The notes under the pieces were generated by a model that was not told the origin of the DNA, made no database searches, and was given only the letters and a program-made list of their open reading frames with translations. The translations under genes and the position numbers were made by a program. Positions 61,901-64,000 of a stretch of DNA of 64,000 nt are shown in pieces (the stretch's first letter is position 1; each line of letters begins with the position of its first letter). The stretch is from Cheilinus undulatus (lineage: Eukaryota; Chordata; Actinopteri; Labriformes; Labridae): NCBI RefSeq assembly GCF_018320785.1, contig NC_054866.1:40463000-40526999 (forward strand). The letters are read 5' to 3'.

Positions 61901-62996
61901 GCCACTTTTTGCCAATTGCAACCCTGTTTTCACATATTTGTTGCCACTGTTAACCCATTTTTAATACTCTAGCCATTTTCTTCATTTTTTACCACACCAA
62001 ATTTTGACCCTTAAACCCATTTTGCCAATGTTCTTTTGAAACCCCTTTTCCACCACTTTTTTATACTCATTTTTGCCATTTCTAATTGTTTTGTTTTGTT
62101 TTGTTTTGTTTTGTTTTGCTTTGTTTTGTTATTTTTTGCCAATTGTGCCCCTTTGGACACCTTTTTGCTACTTTTAGGCCAATTTCACAACTTTTCTCAC
62201 ACATTTGTGCCCCTTTTCACCTATTTCTGACCATTTTTCCACTTTTAACCAATTTCACTATGTTTTTGCCACTTTTAACCTCTTTTTGCCCTGTTTACCA
62301 AATTTGAATCAATTTCCACACCTTTCTGCTGCTTTTACACAATTTCATTTTTGCCACCTTTTTCTTTACCATTTTTAACCCATTTTCGCCACTTGTCTCC
62401 ATTTTTTGCATAATTTCACAATTGTTTAATTATTTTTCTGCTAAAGTTATCTGAGTTTTCTCTACTTTTTCTGGCATCCTGATGTCTGAGATTACTTTTC
62501 AAATGGTTCAGTATAGTGTGCCCATCTACATTGTCGTCGTTACTTAAATGAGGTAATTCTGTTTTTAAGAAAGAGGTTTAGATTTTGAAAATGACTATTT
62601 TGTACTACTGCAATAAAAATCACTTTTGTTGCTCAGCTTAACTTTACAATGGATCATGATTTTGCTGACCTCCATGTGCCCCCATCTGGCAGGGCTAAGA
62701 AAGATCTCTCCTTTATCCCCCCTTAAGAGCCTATAAACAGGCCATATTTAAGTGCTTCAGTATTGGGCAGATTGTCATAGTATTGCCGAAGGTATAAATG
62801 TAACCTCAGTTTAAACATGTTTCTCACATTTACATACATTCTGATTTTTCCACAACAGTTGCACCTTTAAACACAAGTTGCGATCAGTTATGTTTTAAAC
62901 ACAAGCTTGCAGCATAGAGTAAAAACTAAAAGGGTAGCTCACCAGAAAGTGGAAGAATAAAACAGTGTATTCCCTCCATTGTCCAGTAGACTCCAT
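42515..62996 (-). CDS. FAT4-type atypical cadherin (16 coding exons, whole gene)
   Basis: This is a single-pass adhesion receptor of the Fat cadherin family, expected at the cell surface. Sixteen exons join in phase to 9162 nt (3053 residues). The order is: signal-like start (1-25), about 17 cadherin repeats (85-1850) with recurring DxNDNxPxF and LDRE motifs, a membrane-proximal region, EGF1-4 (2037-2206), laminin G 1 (2207-2385), EGF5 (2388-2428), laminin G 2 (2429-2600), a cysteine-rich stretch, a transmembrane helix (2700-2723) and a 330-residue tail. The EGF/LamG order is that of FAT4 in the known family, but FAT4 has about 34 cadherin repeats, so this is a shorter relative. No stop or frameshift is seen. 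Known Fat proteins bind other large cadherins and act in planar polarity and growth control. Whether this one does is not shown. Exons are listed separately. Confidence 0.9.
43912..45173 (-). other. Cadherin gene intron 15
   Basis: AT-rich intron of 1.26 kb with A runs at about 44850 (as T) and 45062. No gene or well-defined repeat is seen. Confidence 0.5.
45174..45432 (-). CDS. Cadherin gene exon 15: rest of laminin G 2
   Basis: It encodes IKDRKLVCFSKDTLSGRLPE to VADGVWHVLSLFSKG and LGAAVTEDSTFHLSG. The acceptor is TTAAATCTTAG and the donor TGTCAG/GTAAAT. Phase 0 in, phase 1 out. The closing FIGC motif is in exon 16. Confidence 0.93.
45525..45742 (-). CDS. Cadherin gene exon 14: first part of laminin G 2
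   Basis: It encodes EISEELVLRFSGMDYIQYV through LSIKFKTQDDGVLMFIVHQT to TMLM. The acceptor is TTCATGAAAAG and the donor TAATG/GTAGTT. Phase 1 in, phase 0 out. Confidence 0.92.
45837..45964 (-). CDS. Cadherin gene exon 13: EGF5
   Basis: It encodes CPRSTPSPCQTSPCKNGGVC and CECKSPFTGNNCTK, an EGF domain between the two laminin G domains. The acceptor is TTTTTTTCTAAAG and the donor CAAAG/GTAAAT. Phase 2 in, phase 1 out. It follows a 2.5-kb intron with transposon remnants. Confidence 0.92.
46395..48445 (+). mobile_element. Tc1-like transposon in a cadherin intron, with an insertion
   Basis: A decayed Tc1-like copy runs across the intron. The left part (46400-46690) has GGCAGCAACACATCTC and GATTGGGTATAAAGGGAGCA. 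The transposase remnant (47284-48190) has AGATTCAGAGAATATAGA, GAGCAACATATGCTTCCATC and AACTGGCCTGTCTTTACTCC. The right end has TTTGCAAATCATTGCATTCT and TTAGAATTGGGATTTTA. Between 46690 and 47265 is foreign sequence with the word GGGACAGCCC on both sides (about 46812 and 47210), probably a later repeat insertion. Many stops; inactive. Confidence 0.8.
48484..48660 (-). CDS. Cadherin gene exon 12: end of laminin G 1
   Basis: It encodes TLDVGSNMTFGGLRAVES to HDFVGCLRNIRVNGILL, with the FxGCLxxIxxNG signature that closes a laminin G domain. The acceptor is TATCCACACAG and the donor AATAA/GTGAGT. Phase 2 at both ends. Confidence 0.92.
48760..48845 (-). CDS. Cadherin gene exon 11: middle of laminin G 1
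   Basis: It encodes IGSLHVDNCTDVDNSGF and CFSQSDSSSSD. The acceptor is TTGTGTTTCAACAG and the donor GACAG/GTAGCT. Phase 0 in, phase 2 out. Confidence 0.87.
48952..49253 (-). CDS. Cadherin gene exon 10: first part of laminin G 1
   Basis: After DTGAHCEE it encodes the start of a laminin G domain with DFATVQRDSLLLYN, FFALEIVDGSVQLSYDLDSG and DGYFHSVTARRIGN. The acceptor is TTTTCTCCTAG. The donor GTGTGT after GGCAAT is weak but gives phase 0 and a smooth join to exon 11. Confidence 0.88.
49445..49620. repeat. TTTTAGT-type repeat with poly(A) in intron
   Basis: Resembles the repeat at 30180-30420: TTTTAGTCTTAGTCTCC, an A run at 49508-49527, then AGTCATAGTTTAGTTGACTG. Undetermined class. Confidence 0.4.
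49744..49845 (-). CDS. Cadherin gene exon 9: EGF4
   Basis: It encodes TMCEGIIDYCRSSPCAQGSC to TGFTCHCPFG. The TMCEG completes EGF3 and the rest is EGF4, which ends in exon 10 (DTGAHCEE). The acceptor is CTTCTTCCAG and the donor ATTTG/GTAAGA. Phase 1 at both ends. Confidence 0.93.
49935..54266 (-). CDS. Cadherin gene exon 8: giant exon, EC7 to EGF3
   Basis: This is a 4332-nt exon with no intron, holding about eleven cadherin repeats (boundaries such as DVNDNGPHF, DRNDNAPRF, DVNDNTPVF, DVNDNPPVF, DTNEAPVF, DVNDNAPKL), the membrane-proximal region and three EGF domains. The second EGF starts DIDEC, a calcium-binding form. Some linkers are degenerate (ISEFPEM, YNHHSPVF, RNQFPPSF). Giant exons are typical of Fat genes. 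The acceptor is TTTTTCCCAACAG and the donor GAAG/GTAGGC. Phase 1 at both ends. Confidence 0.97.
54368..54618 (-). CDS. Cadherin gene exon 7: EC6 and start of EC7
   Basis: It encodes YSLENLDVPFTIDETSGEL through GDVNDHWPQF to VPTEMAPG. The acceptor is GGCTCTCTTTCAG and the donor CTCCAG/GTAAGA. The calcium motif reads DVNDHWP, a variant of DxNDNxP. Phase 2 in, phase 1 out. Confidence 0.93.
54740..54920 (-). CDS. Cadherin gene exon 6: end of EC5, start of EC6
   Basis: It encodes LPPLTGTLTVHVMVDDINDNQPEF and ends with ASDIDEGINGEI. The acceptor is CTGTCGTTTAG and the donor ATAAG/GTAAAG. Phase 1 in, phase 2 out. Confidence 0.93.
55006..55180 (-). CDS. Cadherin gene exon 5: middle of EC5
   Basis: It encodes VSALDDDLGVNSQLTYFI to SYQVTIIAVDSG, the core of one repeat including LDRE. 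The acceptor is TTTTCCAACCAG and the donor TTCAG/GTACTT. Phase 0 in, phase 1 out. Confidence 0.95.
55502..56058 (+). mobile_element. Tc1-like transposon, internally deleted, in a cadherin intron
   Basis: It starts CAACCAAAGTTCCAAAAAAC with TTGGGAC, the left terminus of the same family as the copy at 46395. AATTTAATGGCAGCAACACT, AAGGATGGGCAGAGGTTCAC and ATCATCAAAAGATTCAGAGA follow. Sequence then jumps to GAACTGGCCTGCCTGCAGTC, which belongs near the transposase C-terminus, so about 700 bases are deleted. The right end is lost. Confidence 0.8.
56631..57544 (-). CDS. Cadherin gene exon 4: EC2 to EC5
   Basis: This holds three repeat boundaries (DINDNAPVF, DVNDNVPEF, DVNDFTPTF), each preceded by an LDRE motif. 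The last boundary has F for the usual N. The acceptor is CTTTCTACTAG and the donor CACCAG/GTACTA. It ends in phase 0. Confidence 0.95.
57815..58140 (+). mobile_element. Tc1-like transposase C-terminal fragment
   Basis: The frame from 57914 encodes MDAAKYKKILKENFSQSA, then LGRRFIFQQDSGPKHTA and NVLEWLSQNPDFNPTE, the DDE-domain end of a Tc1 transposase. A terminal-repeat-like ACAGTAAAAGTATGCACCCC lies only 70 bases upstream, so most of the element has been deleted. It lies in the intron between cadherin exons 3 and 4. Confidence 0.75.
58340..58510 (+). repeat. tRNA-like SINE family in a cadherin intron
   Basis: GTACAGAGGTTGTTGTC, GGTCTGGGTTTAAATCTGGC, CCCCACTCTCTCTGTCTTCC and CTGTCCTATCTTAATAAAGA are the family seen at 21375, here on the plus strand. 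GGTTTAAATC is a B-box relic. Confidence 0.6.
58511..60415. other. Cadherin intron 3, remainder
   Basis: AT-rich intron sequence between exons 3 and 4. Only short frames are present. A small CCCTAACCTAACCCT run near 60150 is too short to be called telomeric. Confidence 0.45.
60420..60460 (+). mobile_element. Solitary Tc1 terminal repeat
   Basis: GCAGTGCATTCAGAAAGTAT followed by TCAGACCCCCTTCACTTT is the terminus of the same Tc1-like family as the element at 3541. The following sequence does not match that family, so only the end persists. Confidence 0.65.
60622..60966 (-). CDS. Cadherin gene exon 3: EC1 and half of EC2
   Basis: It runs from TVVGKVETGS through the repeat boundary VLDVNDNPPLF to LNVSDKDDG. 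The acceptor is CTCGACAG and the donor GATG/GTGAGT. It is phase 1 at both ends and joins exon 4 as DDG-VNRDF. Confidence 0.92.
61164..61404 (-). CDS. Cadherin gene exon 2: leader and start of EC1
   Basis: The acceptor is TTGTTTCTCAG and the donor ACCAG/GTCAGT. It encodes a serine/proline-rich leader of about 65 residues without a known domain, then SKSVYSFEVKEDTAPG, the first strand of the first cadherin repeat. It ends in phase 1 and joins exon 3 as APG-TVVGKV. Confidence 0.85.
61660..62420. repeat. Degenerate ~20-bp minisatellite in cadherin intron 1
   Basis: The motif CCACTTTTAACCCATTTTTG and close variants (TTTGCCACTTTTAACC, TTTCACCACTTTT) recur throughout about 750 bases without strict period. 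A TTTTG microsatellite lies at 62087-62133. Confidence 0.8.
62943..62996 (-). CDS. Cadherin gene exon 1: start and signal-like segment
   Basis: It encodes MESTGQWREYTVLFFHFL and continues in exon 2 with VFNTTSC, giving a short hydrophobic core (TVLFFHFLVF). A splice acceptor (ACTTACAG) lies one base before the ATG, so a non-coding exon precedes it. The donor CTG/GTGAGC is good. The choice of start is the least certain point of the gene model. Confidence 0.6.
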
Positions 62997-63120
62997 TCTG
63001 TAAGTTAATCCAAAGTTCTTCTTACTTCATCATTTTAGCAAAAGTACCTCAAAGGATAGATCGTGAGCAGGAGAAGAGGTAGCAGTTAAAAGTGAAGTCC
63101 AGAAAACTGCACAGGGTTAC

Positions 63121-63160
63121 CTTCATCCTGAACCAACAACACAGGAAACTTTAAAAGCTG
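63121..63160 (-). other. Possible 5' UTR exon of the cadherin gene
   Basis: GGATGAAG/GTAACC forms a fair donor at 63121, about 120 bases before the acceptor of coding exon 1. The upstream limit is a guess. If used, it brings an upstream ATG (63126) in another frame, ahead of the start chosen here. Confidence 0.35.
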
Positions 63161-64000
63161 TATCCATAGTGATTACTCAATCTTCTCAGTTTGTAATCCT
63201 GACTGACACGCCCCTTTGACTTCACTCCATTCAAATCCTGCAGCACAAAAACAATTCTTTTAGGGCTGCAAAATGCAGTAGATTAGAAAGTTAGCTGTTA
63301 TTTTACATTTCACACAAAAAACATGCCTGAAAATCTGCAACTTAAAGCCTGTTTGTCATTGCTTTCTTAACAAAACTGACCTACATTCTGGCTGTTGAAC
63401 AAGAAATGAACAGCAACATACATTACCATGTGTCTCTAAATGAGTCTGCTTTATATTCTCTGCATGGATTTTGCTTTTGAGGTTCCTCCGTGTAGAGATG
63501 AAATGGACTCTTTGAACCTGCAGTAAGGTGGCCTAGAGGGAGCCTTTCTTGCTGCGTGTCAGATGGCTGATTCATTCAGAGACTGCACGGCGTTCATTTA
63601 GCGAGTGAAAGGAAAGAAAAGAAACAAAACTGCTGCTCTGAATCACAGCTTTCAAAAGAGAGACGACATGATACTGCAGCACTGATTGTCACAACTGAGT
63701 CTGGATGACAAGCATTGTCAAAATATTACAAAACACTCAAAATTAAAAAAAAAAAAAAATGTTTCTTTGTCATTGTTACTACAACACAACATCACAAGAT
63801 AAAAGCCTGCGTGTGTTTAACTACCAGAAAGCAGAACATTTCAAAGATGCTTTAGTATCACAAAAGACTTATGCTGCTGAGAAAAGTCTGATAAAAGGAC
63901 ATATGAACCTCTTTTAAGGGGCTGAGGCCACCCTGACTGTGTGACAGTCTCTAATTACACACAGAGGGAACTCTACCCCAGCAAAGCTTCACAAAAGGCC
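63161..64000. other. Upstream flank of the cadherin gene
   Basis: AT-rich sequence that should contain the promoter. No clear TATA box, CpG island or further exon could be identified. A run of As is at 63745-63759. Confidence 0.4.

Overview
The window reads as nuclear DNA of a ray-finned fish, probably a spiny-rayed (acanthomorph) teleost. The reasons are compact single-exon odorant receptor genes of fish type, short introns, and a dense scatter of repeat types typical of fish genomes: Tc1-like transposons, hAT and Harbinger MITEs, and LINE ends with short tandem tails. The species cannot be named from the sequence alone.

Left part (1-42 kb): five intact odorant receptor (OR) genes, all on the + strand, spaced 5-13 kb apart. 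The first two (7181-8122 and 12758-13693) form one subfamily with a YDRYIAICCPL motif. The last three (26496-27467, 32554-33513, 37662-38630) form a second subfamily with an ALDRF motif and an FPGLxPxxYG start. Each has one coding exon. At least the first three show a splice acceptor just before the ATG, so a 5' UTR intron is likely. The DNA between them is AT-rich and filled with decayed mobile elements. These include a triple nest (unclassified repeat, then LINE, then Tc1) at 28.67-30.05 kb and a MITE-in-MITE nest at 19.86-21.07 kb.

Right part (42.5-63 kb, - strand): one large gene for an atypical cadherin of FAT4 type. Sixteen coding exons can be traced with matching phases at every junction. 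They give 9162 nt, or 3053 amino acids: a short signal-like N-terminus, about 17 cadherin repeats, a membrane-proximal region, four EGF domains, laminin G, EGF, laminin G, a cysteine-rich stretch, one transmembrane helix and a 330-residue tail. One exon of 4332 nt holds roughly eleven cadherin repeats. The gene is much shorter than FAT4 itself (about 34 cadherin repeats). Its introns carry two damaged copies of one Tc1-like family, another transposase fragment and a degenerate minisatellite.

The ORs are G-protein-coupled chemoreceptors expected in olfactory neurons; the cadherin is a single-pass adhesion protein. Nothing in the sequence ties the two together beyond adjacency. I found no protein-coding system that looks wholly undescribed; the most unusual items are the compact FAT4-like cadherin and the nested repeat structures.
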